Positions 25,101 through 38,625 of a stretch of DNA of 64,000 nucleotides are shown one piece after another. The notes beneath the pieces were generated by a model. That model was not told the DNA's origin and did no database searches. It saw only the letters and a program-made list of their open reading frames with translations. The stretch spans positions 8,798,327 to 8,862,326 of the forward strand of contig LR746272.1 of assembly GCA_902729315.2 (NCBI GenBank). Reading direction: 5' to 3'. Position numbers and translations under genes: made by a program. The stretch is from Spirodela intermedia. Taxonomy: Eukaryota > Streptophyta > Magnoliopsida > Alismatales > Araceae. Within the stretch, counting starts at the first letter, position 1. Each line of letters starts with the position of its first letter.

Positions 25101-28100
25101 TGTTCTGCATCAATGATTTTCATACTGCCGTTTTTCTCGCTTGCAGATTTGTTGGATTATAAGCAATATTGATCGCTCGTGTTCATTTTGAAATAAACAT
25201 TTGTACCTCAAAAAGTCATATTGGCTTGTCACAGGGAAAACAAATATTTTGGTTTCCTGTTTTTCACTGTTCTTGATAAACTTCTGCTGCAGAGATCTGA
25301 GCTTCAATAATTTGATTGGAGAAATACCAGTAAACATTGAGAATCTCAAATTCCTAGAAACCATGTAAGTGGGTATGGCTTCGAGTTACTTGAGAATTCA
25401 ACTTAATAGGCTAGTAGGAAAATCTGAAGTGTCATTCATTTTACTCTTTAAGCAATATTTTCGTGATAATTTTATTGTATTTTACATTTTTTGTTGATTT
25501 TGCATAATCAGGTACCTTACAAGCAACAAACTTACTGGATCGATACCTAATTGGATTAAGAGACCCCAAAAAAATATGTACATACTCTACTTCGAATTGT
25601 TTCTGTTTCTTACGTCCTTAAGTATTTTGGTTCCCATTCAATCATCATCATAACCTAGTCCAAATTTCAGGGATATTTCTTACAATACATTCACCGATCT
25701 TTCATCTGCACCAGCTGACTGTGAGCAAGAATCACGGTTAGAATGCTCTGTCTGTCGAACCTATGGAATTGAATTCGTGTTTCTGAAATTAAGCAAGGTT
25801 TACCTAACTTGCAGGAACTATGTTGCCAGCTTTTCATTGACAACAAGTGACTCGTAGGTTTCTGACATTGTCAAAGTGTATATTCGCGGTAGATTAAGAG
25901 TCTAAATCATTCCCTCGCTCCGTTTGAACCTTGTAGGATAGCTTCATGTTTGAGGAAGGACCACCCCTGTGATGGCACAGCTAAAGGTGGGCGTAAAATC
26001 TCCTTTCTATGGAACAGCATTTGAACCTTTTTAGTTTGTTCTTTGGTTTTGCGGGCTTGGAGTAAAACATCCTTATGATGTTATATTTTGACTTTTGAAC
26101 ATGACATCCTCTTAATTAATTTAATAATTGGTTTTTTTAAATTTCTGCAGACTATAACCTTTTCATAAATTGCGGAGGTGAAAGGGTGTTTGTTGGTGGC
26201 AATGAATATGAACGTGACTTGTCATTTGAAGGCATATCCAAATATTACATTTCCAGTGGTGGTAAATGGGCTTATAGCAGTACGGGGAACTTTATTGGAG
26301 CAAGCGAACAACGATTTTTAGCAGAAAATGCATCAACATTGACAATGCCCAATGCAGAATTGTACACTTCTGCTCGTTTGAATCCTCTATCTCTCAAATA
26401 CTATGGTTTATGCTTGCAGCCAGGAAATTATACGGTCAAATTGCACTTCGCTGAAATAGTTTTTACTTCTGGACCAAAATTTGGCAGTCTTGGAAGGCGT
26501 GTGTTTGATGTATCAATTCAGGTCATTCTTTGGACTTACAGTTTTAAGGAAGACGTATATCTTAGTGTTGCTCTTTTCTTACAGACCTCCGTAAAAATCT
26601 TTTCGCTTACTTCAATAGGATTCATTCCGAATTATTTTTTCCCACAATATTATTATCTTGCTGACTTAGTATCATATGTGCTGATTCTTATCCAAACTTC
26701 TTTCATACATGCGGTTGTCACTGAAGACAATATCTGGTATTATTTTTTGCAAACGAGAGGTCATAATTTTCGATTGTTTTTTCGTTATTCCCTTCTTCAT
26801 GTTCATCGTATCTGTTTATAAATACAAGTGCATTAAGGTATAGTGGTCGTCTCTAGATTTCTGGTTCCAAATTGGGCCTGGGCTCTCTATTCCACTATTT
26901 TTTGTTTGTATTTACTTAACCAAGTCGTGTGTTGATCCAGTTGACAAACTCTCCACATTGGAACAGGGGAAAAAGGTATTAAGAGACTTCAACATTGCGG
27001 AAGCAGCCAATGGGACCGGTAAAGAAGTTATCAGGAATTTTACTGCACTTGTAGAGGGTAGCACTTTGGAGATCCATTTCATGTGGTGTGGCAAAGGGAC
27101 GAATTCCATTCCATATAGAAGCGTCTACGGGCCTCTTATATCAGCAATTTCAGTAACACCGAGTACGTACTGGAAGATGGTTTCTGCTCTGCTCTTATCA
27201 CATGATTGGATGATTCTAATTATTTTTTTGCGTCGTAGATTTCACACCTCGTGTGTTCAAGGACAAAAAGCTTCCAGAAGGTGCTATCATTGCAATCGCA
27301 TGTTCTTCACAAGTACTAGTGCTGGTAATGTTTTCGGGTATTGTATGGCGTTGCCTGAGAAGGAAACCCGTTAAGAACGACGGTGAGATCCCGTTCGTTT
27401 TTACCTGTAAATATATGGAGTACACGAATCGCTATATCTTAGGAAATCATTGACGCAGATCCGCACGTGGCAAATTTTGGCTCTGATCCTGTGCTCTTAT
27501 TAATGTACCTTTGCTTGCCCGTGCTATGCAGTTTTCTAGAAATATTAGTAGAGGAATCCTCAGATCTGCACTTATCTATTCTTTACTCTCAGTACGTATG
27601 TGACTTCTATCTGGAGCATTTGAAAAGGATGTAGCGAGAGTTTCTGCAACTTGTTGAGTTATCAAGTGTGCTTGCGCTTCATGAAAATATGAAAGCTTGG
27701 TGTTGAGTTTGGAGTGTCCTCAAAACTTTATTTCAATCAATATGTCGAAGTGACATCGCAAAATTGCGACATGATAAACTTCTCAATGGACCATGCTTGC
27801 TAACCATTGTGTAGATTAGTTATACAGGTCAAATGTCCTGCATCCCGTAAAGTTGAATCATACGGGAATGGTCAACACCACCCTCAAGCCAGACCTCCCT
27901 CTAAACAGTTTGTTGTTCGACTGGGCTCTTGCCCTGTTGCCTAGTTTTTGCACAGCCCTAGTTTTGACATAATTAATAGAGCATGTCTTTCTTTTAGCAG
28001 GTGACCACTCAGATGTTTATGATATAAGCGATGAGACAAAGGGGTAGTCATTCAATGGCATGTAGTGGTGGGAGTGAGGAATATCTGTTCTGAAGATTAG

Positions 28101-30110
28101 TTGAGTAACGAAAACTTAAGTAGGCATGTGTTCAGGATACATGATGAGCTTTGTTAGATATTTTCTATCAGCCCTTACAATGGAAATAGTGTAGAAGCCA
28201 GCTAATGCGCAGTTGTGTGTTATAGATCCTCTGGTATTGTTTTTTCGTTATACTGATGCCATGAATTGCCTTTTTCTTATCCTTTGAGCAGAGCTCAAAG
28301 GTGTGGAGTTACGGACAAACTGCTATAGTTTGAAGCAAATTAAAGCTGCCACTAAGGACTTCGAACCTGAAAGCAGGATTGGTGAAGGTGGATTTGGTCC
28401 GGTTTACAAGGTCAACCACATAGTCATGGGTTCATTCAGTTTTGCTTTATGTCCGAAATTTTAGTCATCGTGTAATCTTGAGAGCCGTAATGATAATGCA
28501 CGCATGTACAAAACATTCAGGGCGTTCTTCCAGATGGTTCTATGATTGCGGTGAAGCAGCTTTCATCCAAATCAATGCAAGGAAACCGGGAATTTGTGAA
28601 TGAAATAGGCATGACATCAGCCCTACAGCACCCGAACCTCGTAAGACTTCATGGGTGCTGCATTGAAGGGAATCAATTACTGCTGATATACGAATACATG
28701 GAAAACAACAGTCTTGCCCGAGCCCTATTTGGTAACCATCCTACAATTTGCGTTCTTTGTACTTTTTGCCTCCTACTCTCTGGGAATTGCTTGGTTGGTT
28801 TTATTCTATGAAGTTCTTGGGTATATGGCGTGGGTGTAACAATCATGGTGTTGACAGGTCCCGAAGGGTCGAAGTTGGAACTGGATTGGCAAACGAGGCG
28901 TAAAATTTGCATAGGAATAGCAAGGGGCTTGGCCTACCTTCACGAAGAGTCGAGGCTAAAGATAGTCCATAGAGACATCAAAACGACGAATATTCTTCTC
29001 GATAAGGATCTGAACGCGAAGATATCGGACTTCGGACTGGCAAAACTCAACGAAGAGGAGAATACCCATATCAGCACCCGAATAGCAGGGACCATGTAAG
29101 CAAACTGTTTATCTGAAATAATGGATTTTTGGGTCTGCTACTAGAGTGATATAATTCGTTTTGCCAATTGTTGACATTTTCTCCTCATAAGACTTGTAAT
29201 ATTGTTTCAGTTATATTGTTCATTGCTGTTTTGTTTGAATCAATGCTCAGATTTTTGTTGAAATAAGTATGGTCATTTGGACAATTTGGTTGCAAGAATG
29301 TCTCATTTTTAATGCTTTCTCTGTATCTTAATTTCGTTCTACTTGATCCTGCCTTCAAAAGTTATTTGTTGATCAAGGAAGTTTTGGGTTACCACCTCCA
29401 ATACATCCTTCACTTTTTCCTTCTACGTACGCTATCCATCTCAGCAATTGGTTTTTTTCATCTGAAGCTGCCTGAATTAGAGAACCTGTAATTGTTGATT
29501 TATTTCAATGTGATGAAGAGGGTAAAAACCAGTTTTGTTTGGTGGTGCTGTCTCTTATGCTAACGATCACTTTCCTTGTCGTCTTCCAGAGGTTATATAG
29601 CTCCTGAATATGCTTTGAGGGGGTACTTGACGGACAAAGCAGATGTTTACAGCTTTGGCGTGGTCACATTGGAGATTGTGAGTGGAAAGAGTAACTCCAG
29701 CTGTCGCGTTGAAGATGACTTCATGTACCTTCTCGATTGGGTATGCAACCCTCGAGCAGTATGGATGTACAATTCTTGACTGTTCAAACCAATTCAGGCT
29801 TGAGATTTCTTGGTAATGATTTTTCCATTTTTGTCAGGCCAATGCTCTGCAGGAGAAGGGTGCCCTCCTCGACCTGGTGGACCCCGCGCTGGGTGGCAAC
29901 TTCTGCATGGAGGAAGCGCAGCAGATGCTGAACCTTGGGCTCCTGTGCACCAACTCTACCCCGGCCCTTCGGCCTGCCATGTCCACTGTGGTCACTATGC
30001 TCGAAGACCACACGCCCGTTCAAGCCCCGGCCATGAAGATCACCCGGACAGAGAGCTGTGGAGCTGCTGAAATTCAGGTCCTTGGGGACGCTCTCTCAGG
30101 ATGGCCATAG
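21911..30110 (+). CDS. Copy B: LRR-malectin receptor-like Ser/Thr kinase (subfamily VIII-2), 24 exons, 991 aa
   Basis: Exons: 21911-22040, 22483-22684, 22790-22861, 22961-23032, 23159-23230, 23344-23415, 23574-23645, 23739-23810, 23918-23989, 24088-24159, 24244-24315, 25293-25364, 25512-25577, 25671-25736, 25815-25853, 25937-25986, 26151-26521, 26967-27162, 27239-27382, 28292-28410, 28521-28731, 28858-29095, 29590-29740, 29838-30110. All are GT..AG and the frame is open. Residues: signal peptide 1 to about 37; LRR cap with Cys pair to about 110; LRRs about 111-395; malectin about 425-613; membrane segment about 628-650; kinase about 680-955 with glycine loop 692-701, Lys713, HRD Asp811, DFG Asp829 and an APEY motif. 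This suggests an active plasma-membrane kinase. The tail is shortened by the same frameshift as in A. The 5' third and 3' sixth are almost identical to A, introns included. Confidence 0.92.
22109..22140. repeat. (CT)n microsatellite in intron 1 of copy B
   Basis: About 32 bases of pure CT just after exon 1. Shorter CT tracts stand at the same intron position in C (33239-33260) and D (46449-46470). Long pyrimidine tracts near plant start regions can affect expression, but nothing here proves a role. Confidence 0.85.
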
Positions 30111-30252
30111 CCAGACCGCGCCCATGAACCGGACGAAAGCAGATTAGATTCCTCCTTGCCTATGCAGAGCAGTAGAGGAGACGATCACTTCCACTTCCAC
30201 TCCAACACAGCCCGGCTCCTCGGTGACTGGACGGAGATGCAGTGACATCTCT
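30111..30252 (+). pseudogene. Out-of-frame remains of the original C-terminal tail of copy B
   Basis: The DNA past the TAG still aligns with the tail of D, including 'tatgcagagcagtag' near 30160-30175 and 'cggctcctcggtgactgg' near 30213-30230, ending near a TGA at about 30250. It is not in frame with the upstream kinase. Copy A lacks about 25 bases of this stretch. Confidence 0.6.
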
Positions 30253-30254
30253 TC

Positions 30255-32455
30255 CATGGAGTTCCGTGGAAAGCTGTTGGCAAAAGCTCCCTTAAAATAA
30301 AATTTTAAAGCATAGTCCTTTCCATGTAAGTTGCTGGAGAGGAATTAGAAGAATTTAACCCAGATACAGGACTGTAATCGGGCCAGGTTGGATGGGGCAT
30401 GGTGAGAAGGCGTCACGGTAGCCAGATTAAGACGCACGCACATCCTCACTGTCCCCACGTCGGATGAGCATGGCCAACGTTTATAGAAGTTTAGCGCCAT
30501 GTACGTGACTCAATTTGTTTCATGAGACCAACTTTCACTTGACGTTGGCCAATGAAAGATAGGATCACTTTAATTCATGGTGTCTCACACTTGGAGAACT
30601 TTAGCGCATCTACCTAGTCAAACTAGTTAGTATGTTCACCCACAATGTAAACCCAGATGAGTATATGTAGACTCAATGTCCATTGTGTTGAGCCAACAGT
30701 CATAGGTTTATTAGAAACTATTTAAAAGATTCAAATATTTTAAAACCTAATAAAAAAATGCAAATAAATAAATAACTATTGGTTTCTGTGTGAATTGTGT
30801 AATTTGGTTAGAGCTATTGGACCCAATGAAACTCAAAATGGATACTAAAATGTTTATTGGAAGGTAAATATGTGGTCCTTTGGTATAACTGGTATGTATA
30901 GTAGACTGTATACTGTAAGCTGTGTCTGCAAGAGAACACAAAGGAATTTGAAGAATTTTTCATTAACAGTGAGAAAATTCAATGTATAAGTGAATAATCT
31001 CAGAAAGAAGAGGCAATGTTGAAAATTGGCATGCTAAAGAGCTTCAATTTGCACCACTTTTAAATTATGATGAAAGAGTGTTTCCAAAATTCTAACAGTT
31101 TAAAAGTGTGTTTGGTACATATCTGGTTTGATACCCGCCACAACTTTTAAGTAAGCGTTGCCTACTCACCTATGTAAAGTTCATAAATTTCCAAATAACA
31201 AATGACACAATGCCTGAAATGAATCTCTTTGACATTATAAAACGCTCACGAGATAACTAGCAAATGATGAACCATTCTACTCCACTATTTTTTGGGCTTT
31301 CTAGTTAGGAATAATTGCAAGTGAAATGAAAGACTAGGCCCAACCTTGACCATAGATTGATGTGATGGAGAAATACTATTTTAAAGATATAAATTTTAAA
31401 ATAAACGTCATCTTTAATAAGGTTTTCTCATATAAAACAACTAAAAGGAGAATGTCCCTTGGCTTCATCAAAAGATGAGATGATCTCATGATGTGATGAG
31501 AAAAAATCTACAAAACATAGAAGAATTTCCAGGGATGTGTAACAGAGGATTGTGCCACAAAGATGATGAGAAACTATTAGGTGATAGCATTAAGGGATTG
31601 AAGTCTTCTACAATATTTTTGCATCAAAATAATTTTCCCTTGTTTGGTCATAGTTATAAGGATAAGCTAGCTAAACCCTTGTTTTTATAAAACAAAAAAT
31701 ATTGTAACAAGGACAACATATTGCATTTAAAAGTTACGTTAAAAGACACTTGAGATCTTAAACATTACAAAGACAAGGAATTTAATGAACAAATAAGATA
31801 CTAGAAGTACACAAATTATACACTTTTCCTAGGAGGAAACATAAAATAAATTTGAAATATGTACGAAAATCTAAGCTTATTGAGCTTTTAACACATAAAA
31901 TGACACATAAAGAGGTTGATAATAGTGATCCAACTATTATTCATTAACGTCATATGTTCGAACATGTAACATAAGATTATTGATAACTTTGATGTTTAGT
32001 GAACATTTGTCTAGAGATAAGGTAATAAATTTCAACAAATTTGAATTAGATATACTTCAATCTCACACCAAGTTTATATTGACTTATTTTGTGAATGTTG
32101 TTAAGCAAGGCTTGATACTTTCTTCATATCACCATTTATCAACTAATTTTTTTTGTCCGAGCTGTCTAAGTGACCTTTCGTAGACTGCAAATGCTAATGT
32201 AAAGGACAAGTGAGAGATTATTCTTACCAAAAGAAGAGCTATTGTCTTAACTATGAGCTCAAGAGCTAGCCTCGCAAACTACGTCATGAAAAGCCCAGCC
32301 AGCGATAAATATACAAAGAATTTTATGAATATGAAGACTAAAAGGTTACTGTCAGGAGATCAAGTGTCTACGACTTCCATTAAAGTCGGATCATTTATGA
32401 TATCAGCCTTTTTGTCACTCTTTGTTCGTAATCCTAATCTTGATATTTTCTCCAA
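30255..32455. other. AT-rich intergenic spacer, paralogous to 15321-17600
   Basis: No gene is supported. It aligns with the spacer after copy A with many small indels. Short frames (31493-31690, 31980-32183, 32253-32465) are not kept in the paralogue. Confidence 0.55.
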
Positions 32456-33048
32456 ATGGACGTAGAAAGAGGCTCACTAAGGCTCTCGCCATACTTAGCG
32501 ACGGTGCCGGGGTTGGAGAAGGTAGGAGTCGTCGCCATTTATTTCGCTATCATCGTCAAACCCAAAACCGAAAGTTATCACCTTAATTTATGCATTTGGT
32601 GGAGAGGGAAGCCCGAAGGATGGCAGGGTCCGCCAATCAAACCCTTCTCTCGGAAATCTTCAGCCAAGTTCACCTGCACCCTTCCTCCTACCCCCCCCGG
32701 CTGGCGTCAGCAGCCTCGGTTGGCGGTCGTCACCGCCGGACCTGCACGCGGAGGAAGAGTTTTATAATCCCTATGTATCCGCTGGTAAGCCGTTGAACTC
32801 GGACAACTCCCCTGCCGACGCATTCCTGCATGCTGGGGGCGCCGCCAAGTCAGAGGCTCCCTCCTCTCCTTATTTCATGCGTCTCTGTGCTCGGTCTACG
32901 CCGCACGGTATAGGCGCCATCTCCGGTCCTGCTTCCCTCCCTCCCACCCGTGCGAGGAGATCCCGGGGTTTTCCAGTTTGCTTCACTTCTTCTCCCCCAC
33001 CTACCTGTTCTTCCACCTGAAAGCGTCGCGAAGAGGACGAGGCGCGAG
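32456..33048 (+). promoter_or_regulatory. 5' flank / promoter region of copy C
   Basis: Aligns with the orphan promoter at 17600-18219. The 200 bases next to the start codon also match the A, B and D flanks. The downstream gene is a pseudogene, so this promoter is probably without a useful product. Confidence 0.5.
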
Positions 33049-36000
33049 ATGAGAGCAGCTTCTCCGGCGGCGCTCCCCCGAGCTCTGTTCTCCTTCCTCC
33101 TCTTGGCGGCGACCCTGAACTTCTGTCTCCAGAGACAGGGAACCTACGGGCAGACTCTCCCCCAGGAGGAAGGTGAGTTATAACGACGACCACTCTCCTC
33201 TGCTCCGCTCCTCCTCGTAATGGACTCGCCAGAAACTCCTCTCTCTCTCTCTCTCTCTCCGACTCTGTTCTTAGCTCGTCTTCTCAACCTTGGGGGTTGG
33301 CGACCATCGCTCAGCTTTTTTCATCTTAAATGGGAAGAATATTTTCTCTCTCGGCCCGCATGGAGTAAGAAAATTCCCTCAGGAATCAGAAAAAATTCCA
33401 AACATATTCAGATACGGAACCATCTTCGACCTCGATTTCATAGTAACATACTATTCGCAGTAATCCCGAATTTAGGAATTTATTTATTCAGTATATAAAA
33501 ATATAATATTTATTTATTTATTTTCTCTCACCGTTTCCTCTCTCTCTCTCTCTCTCTCGCTAGATATATATATATATATATGTATGTATATATATATAGA
33601 TATATATATAGATATAGATATATTCAAGTTCTAACGGCACGCTGAGGGCACTGCGCGGGAACGTACAGTCCAGGCACTCAAGCAGATCGCTTCAAAGCTG
33701 AAGATTCCGGCGACGCTGTAGAAATTCGACGTAGATCCTTGCACTCAGTGGACGAAGGAAGACAGGGACCCCTACGTCCACAATGTCACCTGCGAGGAAT
33801 TCAGCACGATCACCACGAACGCGACCACAAAGACCACCGTCTGGCATGTTGTCCGCATGTATGCCCCTGCCGCTGTCCCCTCCTGGGTGGCATTCCCTTT
33901 CCTGGTATTGTCTATGCCCGGCTGTAGCTGATTCGTTTTTGTCCGGACGAAATTGCGCTCAGCGATATCAAGGCGGCTAATCTGACCGGAGTGCTGCCGG
34001 AGGAGTTCGGCAGGCTCAGTCACCTATCCTGGATGTACGTTCGCCGCCCAAAATTCTTCTTTTCTCGATTCTTTCTTTCGAACTTTGAGGAAAAACTGAA
34101 CATCTCCGCTCTCAATTTTCGTATCCTCTGAATTGGTGGCACTGAGCAGTGATCTCTCTCGGAACTACATCAACGGCTCCATACCTGCCGCTAATTGGAC
34201 TTCCCTTCCTTTGAAAAACTTGTAAATCACCACTATTCCGATCCTTAGTTCCCCGTCAACGGAAGGATTTTAGGTGGTAGTGGATCTAACCAAGGGCTTT
34301 GTTGCGTACCGTTGCAGAAACCTTCTGGCGAACCGTATCTCGGGTGCGATTCCTGAGGAGATAGGCAGCATTGGAACGCTTGAAATACTGTAATGATTAT
34401 ATATACTTTTCGTAGGAATCATTTTATGCACCAACCGGTTTTGTACATTGATATTTGATGTTGAACGACATGTTTTATTCCTATTTCAATGCTTTACCTG
34501 AAGTTTCTTGGAGAGCAACATGATGCAAGGGCCTCTTCCTCATAGCCTTGGGAGTTTGACCAATTTAAGCAGACTGTAAGACTCTAGTTTATGGTTTATT
34601 GTTCTACCTACAATTTCTTCTCTTGTCTTTACGTCAATCAAAGACGAGAAAAAATTGTAGTCAGACTGATTGTACCCTATGTGACTAGTTAAAGAAAAAA
34701 ATTGACAGCGCATCACGTCATTTCAGTTTTCTTTCTGGCAACAACTTCTCCGGTGAGCTTCCAGAAACATTGAGTAACTTGAAGAACTTGATAGACGTGT
34801 ACGGTCCCTACTCTTACATTGTTTGGACTGTTTCATGGGGTAGAAGGTCCTCTTAGTGCTAATAATCAGTGCCGGAGAATTTTTTTCAGTAGGTTGGACG
34901 GGACCGAGATATCTGGGAAGATACCAAGCTTCACTGGGAACTGGACGAAACTAGAAAGACTGTAAGCTCAGCTGTCTTCATTTATCTTTTCCCAAAACAG
35001 TTTATCATTTGAAAGGGATGCCTTTACTGCACGGCATTCTCATGGGCTATGTAATACGTTTTCTGATGTTGCAGTGACATGCAAGGAACATTTATGGAGG
35101 GTCCCTTTCCACCGGAATTGTCGTTTTTGCAGAGTTTAACGGAGTTGTACGCGTGACTTTACACTTTTCCTCCACTCCGGGCAGTTGTCTTGGTTAGTGC
35201 ACTGTAGTGATAGTCACTAAGTTGGCTTTCCTTTTGTAGGAGAGTCTCTGACCTGAAAAATCCAGGCGGCAGTTTCCCTCCCCTTGAGAAAATGCTAAAT
35301 ATGCAACAATTGTAAGACTACAGATGATATTTATCCACCCGCATGAACAGATATTTGATGATTTATTGACAGGTTTTCCGTGTGAAAACTACAAGGTTCT
35401 CCGAAATTGCTCGATATCTGGCATCATCCCGGACTACATTGGCAAATTTACTAAACTCCAATCCCTGTATTGCGCCTTGAACCCAAATGTTGCGTAATCT
35501 TTTGATCGAGTGCAATCATGCTCAGATTTGAAATTGTTTTGAGATATTTTTTTAAAAGCCATCTTTGATTGTTTTGAGACAATCATATATGGCTTCAAAA
35601 AAAATCACATTTGACCAAGTTTGGCCGAAAACGGAATTCCATCAGTTTCAATGATGCCTTGAACAAGTGGAGGCATGGTGCATCTTTGCACTGGGTTTGA
35701 ACTTCTGCATGTGATAGGCAACTTTATGTCATGGTTGAGCAAGGTCTACGAGAACTTCCCTAGAGACCTATGGAGTACCTCCTATGTTGTGTGAACCTGC
35801 ATTTGAGTATAATCTTCTTTTCTGGTCTCTTTATTTCCCAATGGAAGTTTAGGCATCGACCTTGGTTGAGATATTTGATTGAGCTAGCCTTGTCTGATGA
35901 TAGCATGCACATCACCATTGATGTTGTCAGTGGTGGGTCAAATCATATTTTTGGTCAATTTCCCTCTTCACCACAGATTGGCTAAAAAACCTTTAGTAGA

Positions 36001-38600
36001 GAAATTTAGACATCATATACCAGCAAAGGAAGTCGACTTATCAGAGATACAGAAAATGATTCAGATTTCCGCTTAACTCTGGGGTGCAACGTACTTAAAT
36101 AAATGAGAATCTGGCCGTTAGTTGTGTAGCGGTATCAACCTTGAGCAGTATTCCATAGTATCTACTCTGTGAATAACCCTTAAAAAGCTGGTAATTTTTA
36201 GTAACTTCAATATTGAAACCCATTCGGATTATTTTTCAGTTAATTTCTATACTCCTTTGCACATAAAAATACAAAAATCGTTGATGTTATCTTACTTTGG
36301 ATACTTCTTTATTTACTCTTTTGGACATAAAAGTACAAATTTTATTGACGTCATCTTTACTTGACACACGTTCCCGCAATACTGATTTTCATGCACTCAT
36401 TTTTCTCGCTCTCATAATTGTTAGATTATAAGAAGCATTACCTTTTAACTTGAGAAGACCTTGGAAATCATATTGGCTGGTAATAGGGAGAACAATTATT
36501 TCGTCCCGAATTTTCACTTTTTTTTATTGACTTCTTCTGCAGAGATCTGAGCTTTAATAATTTCACGGGGGAAATACCAGAAAACTTTGTGAATCTCAGA
36601 TCCTTAGAAACTATGTAAGTGATTATGGTTTCACTTTACTCAATGATTCAACTGAATAAGCGACCGAAAATCAGGAAACTGGTACCTTTTGCTCTGTATG
36701 GAATATTTTCGGGATAATTTTATTATATTCCACATTTGGTGTTGATTTTGTATAATCAGGTACCTTTTAGGCAACAAACTTACTGGATCAATACCTGATT
36801 GGATTAAAAGAACCACAAAGAATATGTACGTTTGTCTGCTTGAAATTGTTTCGCATTTCTGTCCTATTATTTTTTCTTGCGTATGAATCATCATTATAAT
36901 ATAATGTTTAAAATTTCAGAGACATTTCCTACAATACATTCACCAATCTTTCATCTGCACCAGCTAACTGTCAGCAAGAATCACAGTAAGCATGGCTTTT
37001 TTCCGGAAGACCTATAGAGTTGAATTCTTTCTTCTGGAATTAAACGAGGTTTACCTAACTTGCAGGAACTATGTTGCCAGCTTTTCTTCGACAACAAGTG
37101 ACTCGTAGGTTTCTGAAATTGTAAAGTGTATATTCTGGGTAGATCAGGTGTCTAAAGCATTCACTCTCTCCGTTTGTCCTTTGTAGGATAGCGTCATGTT
37201 TAAGAAAGGATCTCCCCTGTGATGTCAGAGCTAAAAGTACGTATAAACTTTCCATGAGACAGCATTTTTACCTTTTCCGTTTGACTTATACTTTTACGGG
37301 TTTAGAGAAAAATACCCTTATGATTTGAAAGTTTGAATTTTGAACATGACGCTTTCTTTATTTTTTTTCATTTGGCCTTTTGGAATTTCTGCAGACTATA
37401 ACCTTTTCATAAATTGTGGAGGTGAAAGTGTGACTGTTGACGGAAATGAATATGAACCTGACCTTTCATTGGAAGGCACATCCAAATATTATCTTTCTAG
37501 CAGTGGAAAGTGGGCATATAGCAGTACAGGAAATTTTATTGGGGGAAGGCAGCAACGATTTTTAGTAGAAATGCGTCAACATTGACAATGCCTAACGCAG
37601 AATTGTACACTTCTGCTCGTTTGAATGCTCTCTCTCTCAAATACTATGGTCTATGCTTGCAGCCAGGAAATTATATAGTCAAACTGCACTTTGCTGAAAT
37701 AGTTTTTACTTCTGGCCCAACATTTGCCAGTCTTGGAAGGCGTGTGTTTGACGTATCAGTCCAGGTGATTTGGATTCTTTTGACTTAAGATCTTGATGAA
37801 TGCCTATAAATTATTCTTGTTCTTTTCTTACAGACATCTGGGATGTTCCTTTCAATTTCTTCCAGAAAATTATTTTTGATTACTTTATCCCACAAGTTCA
37901 TTATCATTCATGATTTTGTGTGATGTGTTGATTCTTATACAAGCTTTGTTCATACATGCGGTTGTCACTGAAGAAATCACTTTTCAAATGTGTTTATTGG
38001 TATTCTGCTATTCCATTTTTTAATTTCATCTATATTTTTTTGTGAGTACCTGTGCATTATCATACAGTTGCTGTCCCCCCCTGTTACTAGTTGTAAATTG
38101 GGTCTGTGTTCTCTAGTGTAGGCTTTTTGTTTATATTTTTTTAACCAAGTCTTATGTTGATCCAGCTGATAAAACTTTCCGCATTGAAACAGGGAAAAAA
38201 GGTGTTGAGAGACTTTAACATTGCGGAAGCAGCCAATGGGACTGGTAAAGAAGTCATAAGGAATTTTATTGCCCCTGTAGAGGGCGGCACATTGGAGATC
38301 CATTTCGTGTGGTCTGGCAAAGGGACGAATTCCATTCCATATACAGGCGTCTACGGCCCTCTTATATCAGCAATTTCAGTAACACCGAGTACGTACATGG
38401 AGATGTTTTCTGCTCTCTTTATCATCTAATTGATCCATTTTAATTATTTTTTTGCATTGTAGCTTTCACACCTCGTCTGTTCAGGGCCAAAAAGTTTCCG
38501 GTTGGCATTATTATTGGAGTTGTTGCTTCAATTGTGTCATTGATTCTGGGGATTTTTTGTCATATATGGTTTTGCCTGAGAAGCGAAGCCATTGAAAATG
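33049..38600 (+). pseudogene. Copy C: LRR-malectin RLK pseudogene, exons 1-19 (no kinase)
   Basis: Recognisable exons: 33049-33172, 33669-33858, 33963-34034, 34150-34221, 34318-34389, 34504-34575, 34727-34798, 34890-34961, 35075-35146, 35240-35311, about 35395-35466, 36543-36614, 36760-36825, 36920-36985, 37066-37104, 37197-37246, 37395-37764, 38193-38388, 38463-38600. Defects: TGG to TAG in exon 2 (33719-33721); the exon 11 acceptor AG reads AA (35393-35394), the next AG being one base off frame; one A is lost in malectin exon 17 (37568-37571 region; 370 instead of 371 bases); and retrotransposons follow the membrane exon. Most other exons are clean, so loss of function looks fairly recent. 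The kinase remnant lies beyond the insertions at 43068. Confidence 0.88.
33538..33630. repeat. (CT)n then (TA)n microsatellites in intron 1 of copy C
   Basis: A CT run at about 33538-33558 is followed by TA/GATA-type repeats to about 33622. Simple-sequence DNA close to the exon 2 acceptor, with no other structure seen. Confidence 0.8.
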
Positions 38601-38625
38601 GTGGGATGTGATTTGTTTGGCATAG

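Noticed and set aside
26186-26821. 211-codon frame running past malectin exon 17 of copy B
   Set aside because: Correct up to 26521; beyond the donor GTCATT it reads intron. Exon 18 at 26967 continues the malectin domain in all copies.
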